Shown: positions 44,736 through 56,085, counted from the first letter of the stretch. The stretch: 64,000 nucleotides of DNA from Saccopteryx bilineata (GCF_036850765.1 NC_089494.1:233324779-233388778), one strand, 5' to 3'. Translations and numbers: made by a program. The notes: generated from the letters alone by a model not told the origin.

Positions 44736-46310
44736 AGAAATGGACTACTTATGGTCAAGGTAGTTATAAGTTAATAAAAATTGTTCCACTAATAGGCATG
44801 TGACCTATAAAAAGACTATTGATGGTTTATATTCCTGTGGTCTCCTTTTAATATAAACTGACTCATTTAGATTTGGAATCATAACTTTAAGTCTAATTAG
44901 TAACAATTCATAAGTCAGCTGACAGAACCTGAAAAACCATGGCTTACATAGTTTGCTTTTTCTTTTTTATATTCATATACAAGGTCTGGATGAAAACACA
45001 TAGGAATGTCATTGAGGCCCTCTTGTGTCCCCAAGACTTCCTGGCTTTCTCAGCCTCTATCCTTAGACTATGATCCTTCTCATGTTTGTAAAATATCTGC
45101 TAGAGTTCTGCTACTAAATTTTCATTTCAAGCTGTAAATTAGAGGAAAATAAAGGGAAAAATGGAATACACCAGCCAAGTAGGTGCCTTTCTTTGAGGAG
45201 CTTTCTTAACGTGTCTAAACAATTTACATTTCCATTGCATGGTCTTGAAATTGGTGTTAAGGCCATTCCTGGAGCTAGGGAAGGTGCTTCTCTTAGAAAA
45301 AGACACTGAGAATGCAAGTAGTAGATTTACCACAGATATTTGCCTCGTGGGTTGGGGCAAACAAAAACTGAGGTAACTTTTTCACTTATTTTTTTCCCCT
45401 TAATTGTTAATTAAATTGTTCTTTGTTTGTTAATTTCTTTAGAAGTTCTGTGTTATGAGCAGATCCAATGAAAAGTTGATGAAGTTGTTTAGATTTTGTG
45501 ATCAGATCTTTATCATAAACACAATTGTAAGTATCTTCTTTAGCCTGACACATTTAAAACCCCTCCCTTGTAGTTCTTCAGGCAAGCACTGTAGTTGGAT
45601 CACCCATTGGCCCTTTATCTCTTCCTTCTCTCTTTCCTGTCTTTCTATAGAGTCTGAAAAGTTGAACACTCTTTTTTTCCTACCTTTCTTTTCATTCTAT
45701 CCCATTTTTCCCTTTATTTTCCTCTTATTTACAGCTTGAAATGAAAATCTGATAGCTCAACTCTAGCAGCCTATTTGCAAACACGAAGAGGATCATACTC
45801 TAAGATAGAGACTGAGAAAGCCAAGAAGAGTCTGGTGGGATTGGAAAGCTCACTCAGTTCTGGTCACTAAACATTGGCGAAATCTGGCTAGGAATGTGCC
45901 CAGGAAAGATTGACTTTCTCATTAACGGGAAAACCAAGGGGAGACTTGACCTCTTTCTCCTCTTCTTGCTGATTGCTGTAAACACAACTATGACACCGGA
46001 AACCTGAGCAGCGGGAACATTAAGGACCATGCATGAAGGAAAAGCTTAGCTAATCATAGAGCTAAGCCCTAGTAATGTTGAGTTACTAGACTAGACCAAG
46101 GCCTATGTCAGTTCTAAATGACTTGTTAATTTGAGAACATGTTTGTCATTGTAATTTTTTCCACTCTTTTTAGGTGAACTTCTGCCCAATTAAACCAGTG
46201 TCTGTCTCTTTCTAAGGTTTCTGTTTTTGAGAATTTGGTCTGGTTTAGAGTTATAATCAAAAGCTCCTATTTACATGCAATAGCAAAAAAGTATATGTAC
46301 AAGTTACCTG
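44736..46310. other. unassigned single-copy sequence
   Basis: No gene recognised; short frames on both strands have no known motifs. Confidence 0.35.
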
Positions 46311-46790
46311 ATTGGAACTCAGAGTGGTTTTACGTTGTTAGACAGACTTGAGTTGGAAGCCAGGATCTGTTTTTGAGGGATTAAGTTTAAAATAGGAATA
46401 ATAATGACTACATTATGGGATTTTGTAACACTAAATAGGATAATATGGGGATGCACATCGCACAAAGATTGGTTGGCTTTTTCTTGAAGTATTTGTAAAA
46501 AGACCAAAGGGTTCTTTTTTTTCTTTCTGAATTTCTTTTTTTAGTCATATTATGATATTTACATTGGGCTCATGGAATTTGGCAGCTCAAAGAAATAAAA
46601 GTATTTAACTCACACTTCTGTGGATGATGTACTTGGGCTTATTATTGGATCTCTCTGAATCTCTGTTTTTCATGTTTCTTTGCCTTTGTTGAAGGGCATA
46701 GTAGCACTTACTCTATCTGAATGAAATGAGGCATGTGAAATTTAGTCCTTGCTATGCTTTTGGACAATCAGTAGATATTATTTTCTGATT
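46311..46790 (+). mobile_element. possible MIR fragments
   Basis: Two stretches resemble MIR 3' halves: about 46375-46460 (AAAATAGGAATAATAATGAC, TTTTGTAACACTAAATAGGA) and about 46640-46780 (CTCTGAATCTCTGTTTTTCA, GGGCATAGTAGCACTTAC). Diverged and uncertain. Confidence 0.35.
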
Positions 46791-47359
46791 CATTTGAATT
46801 TGCTAATTATAATTATGTTTTAGAGTGAATCTCTCGTATTTTGAAATAAATATTACTTTTCATACTTTTTAATGACTTAAGAGGAAGTAAACTGACAGAA
46901 ACTAAACATTCAAAATGGTTGCAGAATATTATGTTCTCTTGAATTCTGTGTTCTCATTGATAAAACCATACTACATATTGTCAAATTCAAAGTAATTAGC
47001 TATAAATAATATTCACAGTGGCATACTAAATACCATTTATTCTCACATTAATAACTCATAAAACACTTTAATATTCTGATGATTACCATGCAGAAACTTC
47101 TTTGCTCATGCACAGTAGTTTTCAAAAAATGCTTATTTGAAATTTATGCCAGGATTAAAAAATTATTGAGTTTAATATTTATAATGTTAGGTAGGTAGAT
47201 AAGCTTTTTGTCATATGTAGATTTTTTTGTAGCTGCTCTGCTTTGAAAATAATATATATATATATATACTGACATTATTCTTGTAACTTTAATTGCCTAT
47301 TTCATGTTTAATTACCTATTTTTAGTCCCACTGGTGTGTGAATGACTTTAATATAGTTT
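46791..47359. other. unassigned sequence
   Basis: AT-rich left flank of L1 element B; (AT)n at 47252-47270. Confidence 0.4.
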
Positions 47360-47365
47360 TAGAAA

Positions 47366-47370
<5 letters not shown>
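47360..47370 (-). repeat. target-site duplication, L1 element B, left copy
   Basis: TAGAAATTTTT, matched at 55208-55218. The T's merge with the A-tail complement so the exact edge is ambiguous. In L1 orientation the site reads C/AAAAATTTCTA, near the TT/AAAA preference of the L1 endonuclease. Confidence 0.85.
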
Positions 47371-47396
<26 letters not shown>

Positions 47397-47542
47397 ATTT
47401 TTTTAATGGGGTGACATCAATAAATCAGGATACATATATTCAAAGATAACAAGTCCAGGTTATCTTGTCATTCAATTATGTTGCATACCCACCACCCAAA
47501 GTCAGATTGTCCTCTGTCACCTTCTATCTTGTTTTCTTTGTG

Positions 47543-47585
47543 CCCCTCCCACCCCCTATCCCTCTCCCATTCCCCCCTCCCCCCC
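47543..47585 (-). other. G-rich tract in the L1 3'UTR (quadruplex-prone)
   Basis: On the L1 sense strand several runs of three or more G lie within about 43 bases (plus strand CCCCTCCCACCCCCTATCCC and a final C9 region). The same feature is in the truncated copy at 36206-36243. G-rich 3'UTR tracts are known in human L1. Confidence 0.75.
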
Positions 47586-47625
47586 GTAACCACCACACTC
47601 TTATCAATGTCTCTTAGTTTCACTA

Positions 47626-50600
47626 TTATGTCCCACCTACGTATGGAATAATACAGTTCCTGTTTTTTTCTGATTTACTTATTTCGCTTCGTATCATGTT
47701 ATCAAGATCCCACCATTTTGCTGTAAATGTTCCGATGTCATCATTTCTTATGGCTGAGTAGTATTCCATAGTGTATATGTGCCACATCTTCTTTATCCAG
47801 TCATCTATTGATGGGCTTTTTGGTTGTTTCCATGTCCTGGCCACTGTGAACAATGCTGCAATAGACATGGGGCTGCATGTGTCTTTACGTATCAATGTTT
47901 CTGAGTTTTGGGGATATATACCCAGTAGAGGGATTGCTGGGTCATAAGGTAGTTCTATTTTCAGTTTTTTGAGGAACCACCATACTTTCTTCCATAATGG
48001 TTGTACTACTTTACATTCCCACCAACAGTGGATGAGGGTTCCTTTTTCTCCACAGCCTCTCCAACATTTGCTATTACCTGACTTGCTAATAACAGCTAAT
48101 CGAACAGGTGTGAGGTGGTATCTCATTGCCGTTTTGATTTGCATTTCTCTAATAGCTAAAGAAGATGAGCATCTTTTCATATATCTGTTGGCCATTTGTA
48201 TTTCTTCCTGGGAGAAGTGTCTATTCATATCCTCTTCCCATTTTTTTATTGGATTGTTTGTTTGTTTGTTGTTGAGTTTTATGAGTTCTTTGTATATTTT
48301 GGATATTAGGCCCTTATCTGAGCTGTTGTTTGAAAATATCATTTCCCATTTAGTTGGCTTTCTGTTTATTTTGTTATCAGTTTCCCTTGCTGAGCAAAAA
48401 CTTCTTAGTCTGATGTAGTCCCATTCATTAATTTTTGCCTTCACTTCTCTTGCCATTGGAGTCAAATTCATAAAATGCTCTTTAAAACCCAGGTCCATGA
48501 GTTGAGTACCTATGTCTTCTTCTATGTACTTAATTGTTTCAGGTCTTATGTTTAGATCTTTGATCCATTTTGAGTTAATTTTTGTACAGGGGGAGAGACT
48601 GTAGTCCAGTTTCATTCTTTTGCATGTGGCTTTCCAGTTTTCCCAGCACCATTTATTGAAGAGGCTTTCTTTTCTCCATTGTGTGTTGTTGGCCCCTTTA
48701 TAAAAAATTATTTGACTATATATATGTGGTTTTATTTCTGGACTTTCTATTCTGTTCCATTGGTCTGAGTGTCTATTTTTCTGCCAATACCATGCTGTTT
48801 TGATTGTCGTGGCCCTATAATAGAGTTTGAAGTCAGATATTGTAATGCCCCCAGCTTCATTCTTTTTCTTTAGGATTGCTTTGGCTATTCGGGGTTTTTT
48901 ATAGTTCCATATAAATCTGATGATTTTTTGCTCTATTTCTTTAAAAAATGTCATTGGAATTTTGATGGGAATTGCATTAAATTTGTATATTGCTTTGGGT
49001 AATATAGCCATCTTGATTATATTTATTCTTCCTAGCCAAGAACAAGGTATATTCTTCCATCTCATTATATCTTTTTCGATTTCCCTTAACAATGGTTTAT
49101 AGTTTTCATTATATAAGTCCTTTACATTCTTTGTTATGTTTATTCCTAAGTATTTTATTTTTTTTGTTGCAATCGTGAAGGGGATTATTCTTTTGAGTTC
49201 CTTCTCAGTTGTTTCATTGTTGGCATATAGAAAGGCTATTGACTTCTGTATGTTAATTTTGTATCCTGCGACCTTACTGTATTGGCTTATTGTTTCTAGT
49301 AGTCTTTTTGTGGATTCTTTGGGGTTTTCGATGTATAGGATCATATCATCTGCAAAAAGTGATACCTTTACTTCTTCTTTTCCGATATGGATGCCTTTTA
49401 TTTCTTTGTCTTGTCTGATTGCTCTGGCTAGAACCTCTAGTACCACATTAAATAAGAGTGGAGAGAGTGGACAACCCTGTCTTGTTCCTGATTTAAGGGA
49501 GAAAGCCTTCAGTTTAGTGCCATTTAATATGATGTTAGCTGATGGTTTATCATATATGGCCTTTATCATGTTGAGATATTTTCCTTCTATACCCATTTTG
49601 TTGTGAGTCTTAAACATAAAATTGTGTTGTATTTTACCGAAAGCCTTTTCTGCGTCTATTGATAAGATCATGTGGTTTTTGTTCTTTGTTTTGTTGATAT
49701 GGTGTATTACATTAACCGTTTTACGTATGTTGAACCATCCTTGAGATTCTGGGATGAATCCCACTTGATCATGATGTATTATTTTTTTAATATGTTGTTG
49801 TATTCGATTTGCTAGTATTTTGTTTAGTATTTTAGCATCTGTATTCATTAGAGATATTGGTCTGTAGTTTTCTTTTTTTGTGCCATCCTTGCCTGGTTTT
49901 GGGATGAGGGTTATGTTGGCCTCATAAAATGTGTTTGGAAGTATTGCTTCTTCTTCAATTTTTTGGAAGACTTTGAGTAGAATAGGAACCAAGTCTTCTT
50001 TGAATGTTTGATAAAATTCGCTGGTATAGCCGTCAGGGCCTGGACTTTTATTTTTGGGGAGGTTTTTAATGGTTTTTTCTATTTCTTCTCTACTGATAGG
50101 TCTGCTTAGGCTTTCTGCATCTTCTTGACTCAGTCTAGGAAGGTTGTATTTTTCTAGGAATTTATCCATTTCTTCTAGGTTGTTGAATTTAGTGGCATAA
50201 AGTTTTTCATAGTATTCTACAATAATTCTTTGTATATCTACGGTGTCCGTGGTGATTTCTCCTCTTTCATTTTGGATTTTGTTTATATGAGTTCTTTCTC
50301 TTTTTTCCTTGGTAAGTCTTGCCAAGGGTTTGTCAATTTTGTTGATCTTTTCAAAGAACCAGCTCCTTGTTCTATTAATTTTTTCTATAGTTTTTCTGTT
50401 CTCTAATTCATTTATTTCTGCTCTGATTTTTATTATCTCCTTTCTTCGGCTGGTTTTGGGTTGTCTTTGTTCTTCTTTTTCTAGTTCCTTAAGGTGGGAA
50501 GTTAAGTGGTTCACTTGGGCTCTCTCTTGTTTGTTCATATATGCCTGAAGTGATATGAACTTCCCTCTTATTACTGCTTTTGCTGTATCCAATAGATTCT

Positions 50601-51453
50601 GATATGTCGTATTGTCATTTTCATTAGTCTGTATATATCTTTTGATCTCTGCACTTATTTCTTCTTTGACCCATTCATTTTTTAAAAGTATGTTGTTTAG
50701 TTTCCACATTTTTGTGGGATTTTTTTCCTCTTTTTTGCAGTTGAATTCTAGTTTCAAGGCTTTATGATCAGAAAATATGCTTGGTACAACTTCAATTTTT
50801 CTGAATTTGCTGATATTGTTTTTGTGGCCCAACATATGGTCAATTCTTGAGAATGATCCATGTACACTGGAGAAAAATGTATACTCAGTCACTTTGGGAT
50901 GAAATGTCCTGTAGATGTCTATCATATCCAGGTGCTCTAGTGTTTTGTTTAAGGCCACTATATCTTTGTTGATTCTCTGTTTGGATGACCGATCTAGAGC
51001 CGTCAGCGGTGTATTGAGGTCTCCAAGTATGATTGTATTTTTGTCAGTTTTTGTTTTAAGATCAATAAGTAGCTGTCTTATATATTTTGGTGCTCCTTGG
51101 TTTGGTGCATATATATTAAGAATTGTTATGTCTTCTTGATTCAGTGTCCCCTTAGCCATTATGAAATGGCCATTTTTGTCTCTAAGTACTTTTCCTGTCT
51201 TGTAGTCAGCATTATCCGATATGAGTATTGCTACACCTGCTTTTTTTTGGATGTTATTTGCTTGGAGTATTGTTTTCCAGCCTTTCACTTTGAATTTGTT
51301 TTTATCCTTGTTACTTAGATGAGTTTCCTGTAGGCAGCATACAGTTGGATTTTCTTTTTTAATCCATTCTGCTACTCTGTGCCTTTTTATTGGTGAGTTT
51401 AATCCATTTACATTTAGTGTAATTATTGATACTTGTGAGTTCCCTATTGCCAT
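47626..51453 (-). CDS. ORF2: L1 ORF2 protein: endonuclease and reverse transcriptase
   Basis: An uninterrupted 1275-residue ORF2p, the same length as human ORF2p; it nicks target DNA and copies L1 RNA there. Endonuclease domain (1-239) with N14, E43, Y115, D145, N147, D205, D229, H230 all present. Z/linker 240-500. Reverse transcriptase ~500-775 with D600 in [21 protein letters not shown] and FADD (D702, D703). C-terminal knuckle C-x3-C-x7-H-x4-C in [18 protein letters not shown] (about 1130-1147). One oddity: residue 606, normally Asp in the A-F-D of motif A, is Gly (codon GGT, 49638-49636; one transition from GAT). The start ATGGCAATAGG overlaps the upstream small frame's stop and has A at -3 and G at +4. 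Confidence 0.94.
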   Translation of the reverse strand: MAIGNSQVSIITLNVNGLNSPIKRHRVAEWIKKENPTVCCLQETHLSNKDKNKFKVKGWKTILQANNIQKKAGVAILISDNADYKTGKVLRDKNGHFIMAKGTLNQEDITILNIYAPNQGAPKYIRQLLIDLKTKTDKNTIILGDLNTPLTALDRSSKQRINKDIVALNKTLEHLDMIDIYRTFHPKVTEYTFFSSVHGSFSRIDHMLGHKNNISKFRKIEVVPSIFSDHKALKLEFNCKKEEKNPTKMWKLNNILLKNEWVKEEISAEIKRYIQTNENDNTTYQNLLDTAKAVIRGKFISLQAYMNKQERAQVNHLTSHLKELEKEEQRQPKTSRRKEIIKIRAEINELENRKTIEKINRTRSWFFEKINKIDKPLARLTKEKRERTHINKIQNERGEITTDTVDIQRIIVEYYEKLYATKFNNLEEMDKFLEKYNLPRLSQEDAESLSRPISREEIEKTIKNLPKNKSPGPDGYTSEFYQTFKEDLVPILLKVFQKIEEEAILPNTFYEANITLIPKPGKDGTKKENYRPISLMNTDAKILNKILANRIQQHIKKIIHHDQVGFIPESQGWFNIRKTVNVIHHINKTKNKNHMILSIDAEKAFGKIQHNFMFKTHNKMGIEGKYLNMIKAIYDKPSANIILNGTKLKAFSLKSGTRQGCPLSPLLFNVVLEVLARAIRQDKEIKGIHIGKEEVKVSLFADDMILYIENPKESTKRLLETISQYSKVAGYKINIQKSIAFLYANNETTEKELKRIIPFTIATKKIKYLGINITKNVKDLYNENYKPLLREIEKDIMRWKNIPCSWLGRINIIKMAILPKAIYKFNAIPIKIPMTFFKEIEQKIIRFIWNYKKPRIAKAILKKKNEAGGITISDFKLYYRATTIKTAWYWQKNRHSDQWNRIESPEIKPHIYSQIIFYKGANNTQWRKESLFNKWCWENWKATCKRMKLDYSLSPCTKINSKWIKDLNIRPETIKYIEEDIGTQLMDLGFKEHFMNLTPMAREVKAKINEWDYIRLRSFCSARETDNKINRKPTKWEMIFSNNSSDKGLISKIYKELIKLNNKQTNNPIKKWEEDMNRHFSQEEIQMANRYMKRCSSSLAIREMQIKTAMRYHLTPVRLAVISKSGNSKCWRGCGEKGTLIHCWWECKVVQPLWKKVWWFLKKLKIELPYDPAIPLLGIYPQNSETLIRKDTCSPMSIAALFTVARTWKQPKSPSIDDWIKKMWHIYTMEYYSAIRNDDIGTFTAKWWDLDNMIRSEISKSEKNRNCIIPYVGGT

Positions 51454-51683
51454 TTTATATCTTGCTTTCTGTTAGTTTTGTGTCTTGTTTGATCCTTCTC
51501 TTTCGTTTTTCTATCTTTTGTTTTTATTTGGTTGTATTCCATACATCTTTCCTCTGTTGCTATCTTTTTTATCTCATGTGCTTCTGTGGTGGTTTTTTCA
51601 ATGGTGGTTACCTTTGAGTAATGAAAAGGGTCCCTACCCTGTTCATTGTAGCGAACTATTTTGTGAGTACTTTTGCACTCCAT
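51444..51683 (-). CDS. small inter-ORF reading frame in L1 element B
   Basis: A 79-codon frame between ORF1 and ORF2, colinear with the one in element A (18115-18357). The product begins [18 protein letters not shown] and ends [17 protein letters not shown]; Lys/Thr/Glu-rich, no recognised domain. Its start context (A at -3, G at +4) is favourable. The stop is embedded in ATGGCAATAG, overlapping the ORF2 start exactly as in element A. It lies 96 nt after the ORF1 stop. Evidence for function is the preserved openness and junction; evidence against is the near-neutral amino-acid divergence between the two copies. Confidence 0.45.
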   Translation of the reverse strand: MECKSTHKIVRYNEQGRDPFHYSKVTTIEKTTTEAHEIKKIATEERCMEYNQIKTKDRKTKEKDQTRHKTNRKQDIKWQ

Positions 51684-51779
51684 CGTCCTTTGCTACTGTT
51701 AATCTCCGTCTTCTCCCCCTCTTTCTTTTTGTTGTTGTCACAGTTTCAATTTGGTTTTATTGTGTTCTTCTTGGAGCTT

Positions 51780-52775
51780 TTACTTGTGGCTCTGTTTTTT
51801 TTTGTTCTTTGTATCTGATTGGAGAACCCCCTTTAGTAATTCCTGGAGTGGGGGTTTTCTGATGATAAATTCCCTCATCTTTTCTCTATCTGTGAATGTT
51901 TTTATTTCTCCTTCGTATTTGAAGGATAGCTTTGATGGGTATAGTATTCGTGGCTGAAAGTTCCTCTCTTTCAGGACTTTAAATATTGGGGTCCACTCTC
52001 TTCTAGCTTGTAGAGTTTCTGCTGAGAAATCTGATGATAATCTAATGGGCCTTCCTTTATATGTTGTATTCTTCTTTTCCCTGGCTGCCTTGAGAATTTT
52101 TTCTTTGCTGTTGGTTTGTGTCAATTTCATTATGATATGCCTTGGAGTAGGTTTGTTGGGGTTAAGAAAACTTGGAGTTCTGTTTGCTTCTTGAACTTGA
52201 GGCTTTAGTTCTTTCCACAGGCTTGGGAAGTTCTCATCAATTATTTGTTTAAGTATGTTCTCCATTCCATTTTCTCTCTCTTCTCCCTCTGATATATCTA
52301 TTATTCTTATGTTATTCTTTTTGATGGAGTCAGATAATTCTTGTAGGGCTATCTCATTTTTTTTAATTTTTGAGTCTCTTTCTTCTTCTCTCTGTTGTGC
52401 CTCAAGTTGCTTGTCTTCTATTTCACTAATCCTCTCTTCTATCTGACCTGTTCTATTAGCTAAGCTTGTTACTTCGTTTTTCAGCTCGTGAATTGAGTTT
52501 TTCATCTCTGTTTGATTTGTTTTTATAGTTTCAATTTCCTTGGACATATATTCTTTGTGTTCATGGAGTTGTTTTCTGATTTCCCTATATTGCCTTTCTG
52601 TGTTTTCTTGTATATGTCAGAGGATTTTTAGGATTTCTATCTTGAATTCTCTGTCATTTAGCTCCAAGGTTTCCAATATATTAAATTTTTTCTCCATAGA
52701 TTTTTCCTCATCTAGCTGTGTTACCTCTCTTTCTTTTGTATCCATGATATTCGATTTTCTCTTCCTTAATGGCAT
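51780..52775 (-). pseudogene. ORF1: L1 ORF1 with one premature stop
   Basis: ORF1 should start at ATG 52775-52773 (MPLRKRKSNIMDTKE, parallel to element A) and run 331 codons to 51780. Codon 53 is TGA (52619-52617) where element A has AGA (Arg) in EILKILRDIQENT; a single A to T change. The rest is open with coiled coil, RRM-like (KNNIRIIDISEGEERENG) and C-terminal domains. The next in-frame ATG at 52547 would give a 255-residue product lacking the N terminus and part of the coiled coil. The C terminus (LQSDTKNKKKQSHK) is a few residues longer than in element A. Confidence 0.92.
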
Positions 52776-54164
52776 CTGAGGGTGGTTTTGTTGATAGTAT
52801 TAATGAGATTTAATAAAGAATAAAAAGTTAAAAAAAATAAAAAAATAACAAATCGAAAAGAGTTGTTTTTTTTAAAAAAATTAATAATGAAATAAAGAAA
52901 AATAAAATAAAATAAAAATTTTTAAAAAAGGAAATTATTCCCCCCCTCTTTTTTTCCTCTCCTTTCCTCTCCCCTCTTTCTTGAGACAATCTTGTGGTGG
53001 ACTGTGAGTTATAACAAACAATGCCTGTGATGGAGGGCCTGAATTGGGGAAAAGTAATAAAGGGGCAAAAAAGAGAGAAAGAAAAAAAAAAAAAAAAAAA
53101 AAAAGAAGAAGAAAAAAAAAAAAAAAGAGCGTATGGACCCACAAAAAGCAAATAAGGAAAAAATTTCGGTCAAGAATAAAATGATTTGCTTTTAGGTGTT
53201 GGTTTTCTAAGAGTTATGATGAGAGGAATAAGAGGAAAATGGAAAAATGGGGGGACAAATTAAAAACTTACTATTGTATTTAGTGGAACAAGAACTAGAT
53301 AATATGGAGAGCCAGGGATGGGAGCACTGCTAGTGAGTTAAAAAGGTGAAGTAAAAACCCCCCAAAATGCCACACACATAGGTTTGAGTCCCAGATAAGA
53401 TAATTTGTTTGTTATTGAGGTTTGAATGAGAGGAGATGTAAAGGAGAAAGGAAGAAACTAATATAGAGGGAGAAAAGAAAGAGAGAGAGAGAAAAAAAGA
53501 GGGAACCACTAAAAGAAGAAAAAAGAAAGGAGAGAGAGAGAGAGAGTTAAGGGTTTTGGAGTGCAACCCTCATAGAGAGAAATGAAGAGAAGAGAAATGA
53601 TAATGGGAGATGTAACACTTATGGGTAGTGTAGTTCAAGGAGAGGAGAGAGTAAGACCGGTAGAGAGTTAATCGGCCAAATTGGAGGAGGAAAAAAAAGT
53701 CTCAAGAATGAAGATAAGAGAAACAAACGAACAAATATAATAAAATGGGATAGGTTATAAAGTCTGCAGATTATTCTTGATTTTGAGAGGTTATCTTCTT
53801 GCTTTTTCTTTTCTCTCCCTCTTCCTGGTCGGTGACTCTGTACCCCGGGTTCTGCCCCTTTGGCACGCTCAGGTAGAGGTTTGCAGTTGATAAGTCTCTA
53901 TGGCAATGTCATGTATTGTGCTTTATTCTCGTTGGGAGTCGAGGCTCATTAGCATAGGCTCCGACAGTGAGAGAGTCCGTGTTCCTAGAGCCTTTCTCCT
54001 AGTCTTTCCTTCCTCAATTAGTAGCCTGATAGTCCAGCTATGGGGTTGCTGCTGCCTCTGCCTGGATTGTAAGAGGCTCAAAGAGCTGGCAACTCCCCAC
54101 TCTATTTCCACTCAGCACAGGGCTCTGGGTAAGGCTCAGTCAGTCAGAGCTGCTAGCATAATCA

Positions 54165-54778
54165 GGCGGGCTTTCCGCCCACTCGAAGACCTCTGGCTCT
54201 GCCACTCTATCCGGTAACACAAGCGGGCGCCCACTTCCGGGGCGCTTGGAGGAAACTCTCACTCACTGTCTGCAACCAGGATATCCGGCCAGCAGTCTCA
54301 CGCTCTGAGTGAAACCCCCAACCGCAGGGAAAAGTTGCAGCGTTGGAATTGAGTCTCGCTCCGTCCCCGTGTGCGGCTCTTGCAAGGCGCTGGGGCGGCC
54401 CGAGACTCCGCTTTGGCCCACACAAAGGCCCCTGACTCTGCCCCTCTCTGCGATAACACGGGCGCGCACTGCCGAGGCACTCGGAGGAATCGCCCACTCC
54501 TTATCTGCGCGCGCAAACCAGGATATGAGGCCGGCCGTGGTTCCCTCTGAGTGAAACAGCCTCCAGCACGGAAAATCTCCACCGTTGGGATTAGTTCTCA
54601 CTCCCTCCCGTGTGTGGCTTTCCCAGGGCGCTGGGGCTGCCCAGAGACTCTGCCCTCAGCCCACAGAAAGGCCTCTGACCCTGCCTCTCCGTGGGGCAAC
54701 ACGGGCACCCACTTCCGCGGCTTAGGAAGAAATCTCTCTTCCACTAACTGCGCACCGACCAGGAGACCGGGTAAAATG
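54165..54778 (-). repeat. tandem promoter monomers (~240 bp) in L1 element B
   Basis: Anchored on TAACAC/CAACAC at 54215, 54454 and 54697, the units are 239 and 243 bp. Shared landmarks per unit: CTYGGAGGAA, CCAGGATAT, CTCTGAGTGAAAC, GGCGCTGGGG, CCACAMAAAGGCC or CCACAGAAAGGCC, CCTSTGACYCTGCC. Two full units plus partial units at each end. Inter-unit divergence is considerable. Confidence 0.8.
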
Positions 54779-55182
54779 GCCGCTTCGCTTGTCTTTCTTT
54801 GTTTGGGTTTGGCGCGAGTGTTAGCTTGTATTGCCCGGGTTGCCACAGGATCAGATTTTTCTCGGCTTGGATCTCTGAGCCACAGCCTGGTTCGGCCGTT
54901 TTTGCTGCGGGGGCCTGGATCTATTCACCCCCTTTGCCCGCCTCAGTTTCTATATTCACAATTACCAGAGAAAGCCGCCCTGTTTAGGTTAGTGAGGAAG
55001 GCGAAGCATTTCTTACTCCCTATTTCCTTCGGGGTTTGGTTATATATTTAGCCAATTTTTCACTCAATCATACCTTTGGGTGTATTGCGAAGAATCTGGA
55101 AGCTCCAAGTATAGGTTTTTCTGTTTCTGGTTGAAGATCTTGTTGAGTTTTGGGGGAGATTTATCGGTATCGCTTCCTACTC

Positions 55183-55201
55183 CGCCATTACTCTGACGTC
55201 A
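55183..55201 (-). promoter_or_regulatory. CRE and YY1-like sites at the L1 5' end
   Basis: Palindromic CRE TGACGTCA at 55194-55201, seven bases from the element start, followed in L1 sense by TAATGGCG (55190-55183), close to the YY1 core AANATGGCG. Element A has both at 14666-14673 and 14677-14684. YY1 at +13 sets accurate initiation in human L1; the same role here is inference. Confidence 0.7.
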
Positions 55202-55207
55202 TCTCCC

Positions 55208-55218
55208 TAGAAATTTTT
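55208..55218 (-). repeat. target-site duplication, L1 element B, right copy
   Basis: TAGAAATTTTT, identical to 47360-47370. Confidence 0.85.
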
Positions 55219-55324
55219 GACATTAATTTTTTATGGCTTATATAATTTTCAAGGCCAAATCTAAGTTCTTCCCTTAATTATCTTTTGTTTTAAATTTATT
55301 TATTTATTTACGTTTTATTTTTAA

Positions 55325-55398
55325 AATTTTTTCCTTTTTTTGAATTTATTGGATTGCCAATAAATTTTTTCCTTTTTTTTTGAATTTATTGGGTGCCA
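55325..55398 (+). repeat. ~38 bp tandem duplication
   Basis: AATTTTTTCCTTTTTTTGAA..TTGGATTGCCA (55325-55359) is repeated as AATTTTTTCC..GAATTTATTGGGTGCCA (55363-55398). The second unit is the junction with the following old L1 3' end. Confidence 0.75.
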
Positions 55399-56085
55399 CT
55401 GGGTAACAAAATTCTACATGTTTCAGGTGCACAATTCTACAGTCCATTATCAGTACACTGTATTGTGTGTTCACAACCCCAATTTAAGTCTCTGTCCAAC
55501 ACCTTTTATCTCCCTTTATCCTCCTTCACCTTGCTCTACCTGCATTCCCCCAGATATCCCTGTACTGTTGTTACCACACTGTTTTCTGTGTCCATGAGCT
55601 TTTCTCTCTCTCTCTCTTTTTTTCTCCTTATTTTGTTCAATCCCTTCATCCCTCACGCAGCATTCCCACCCCTGCCCCAACAACTGTGATCCTGTTCTCT
55701 ATCTATGAATCTATCTCTGTTTTGCTTGTTCGTTCATTTTGTTCATTAGATTCCACAGATGAGTGAAATCATTTGGTACTTGTCTTTCTCTGACTTGCTT
55801 ATTTCATAAACTTAGCATAATGCTCTCCAGATCCAGTCACCTTGTAGCAGAGGGTAAGATTTCCTTTTTTATTTTTGGCTGAGTAGTATTCTATTGTGTA
55901 AATATATCACAGTTTTTTTTTAACTACTCATCTACTGATGGAGACTTGGGATGCTTCCAGATCTTACCTATTGTAGATAATGCCGCCATGAATATAGGGG
56001 TACTTATATTCTTATGAATTAATGTTTTGGGTTTCTTCAGGTAAATTTCCAGAAGTGGAATCACTGGCTCATAAGTTTCTTTATA
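55376..56085 (-). mobile_element. older L1 3' end, 5'-truncated
   Basis: Antisense L1: GAATTTATTGGGTGCCACTG, CAGGTGCACAATTCTACAGT, GATTCCACAGATGAGTGAAA, GGCTGAGTAGTATTCTATTG, ACTCATCTACTGATGGAG and TTTCCAGAAGTGGAATCACT. Multiple indels and stops. Confidence 0.8.

Larger units (their letters stand above)
47371..55207 (-). mobile_element. L1: full-length L1 retrotransposon element B
   Basis: A complete ~7.8 kb LINE-1: 5'UTR with promoter (52776-55207), ORF1 with one nonsense codon, 326 bp spacer with a small frame, open 1275-codon ORF2, ~236 bp 3'UTR with a G-rich tract, AATAAA (47399-47394) and an A tail (T's to about 47388). Target-site duplications and open ORF2 make it young. It is about 0.8 kb longer than the 6-7 kb typical of human or mouse L1 bodies, mainly from the long 5'UTR and spacer. 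Two coding lesions (ORF1 codon 53, ORF2 residue 606) suggest it is not autonomous now. Confidence 0.95.
52776..55207 (-). promoter_or_regulatory. L1 element B 5'UTR and internal promoter
   Basis: About 2.43 kb. In L1 orientation: a start block with CRE and YY1-like site, ~330 bp of leader, a GC-rich tandem array (54778-54165), a segment homologous to element A (from CCCGCCTGATTA at about 54167 down to ~53800), and an A/T-skewed leader (T-rich in L1 sense) down to ORF1. Only the ~110 bp start and the part after CCCGCCTGATTA align with element A. Confidence 0.8.

Noticed and set aside
47969..49606. Open frames of 149 and 156 codons on the plus strand inside element B
   Set aside because: They are antisense shadows of the intact ORF2; no motif, and composition mirrors ORF2 codons.
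53900..55051. CpG island of a host gene
   Set aside because: It is the monomeric 5'UTR of L1 element B, inside its target-site duplications.
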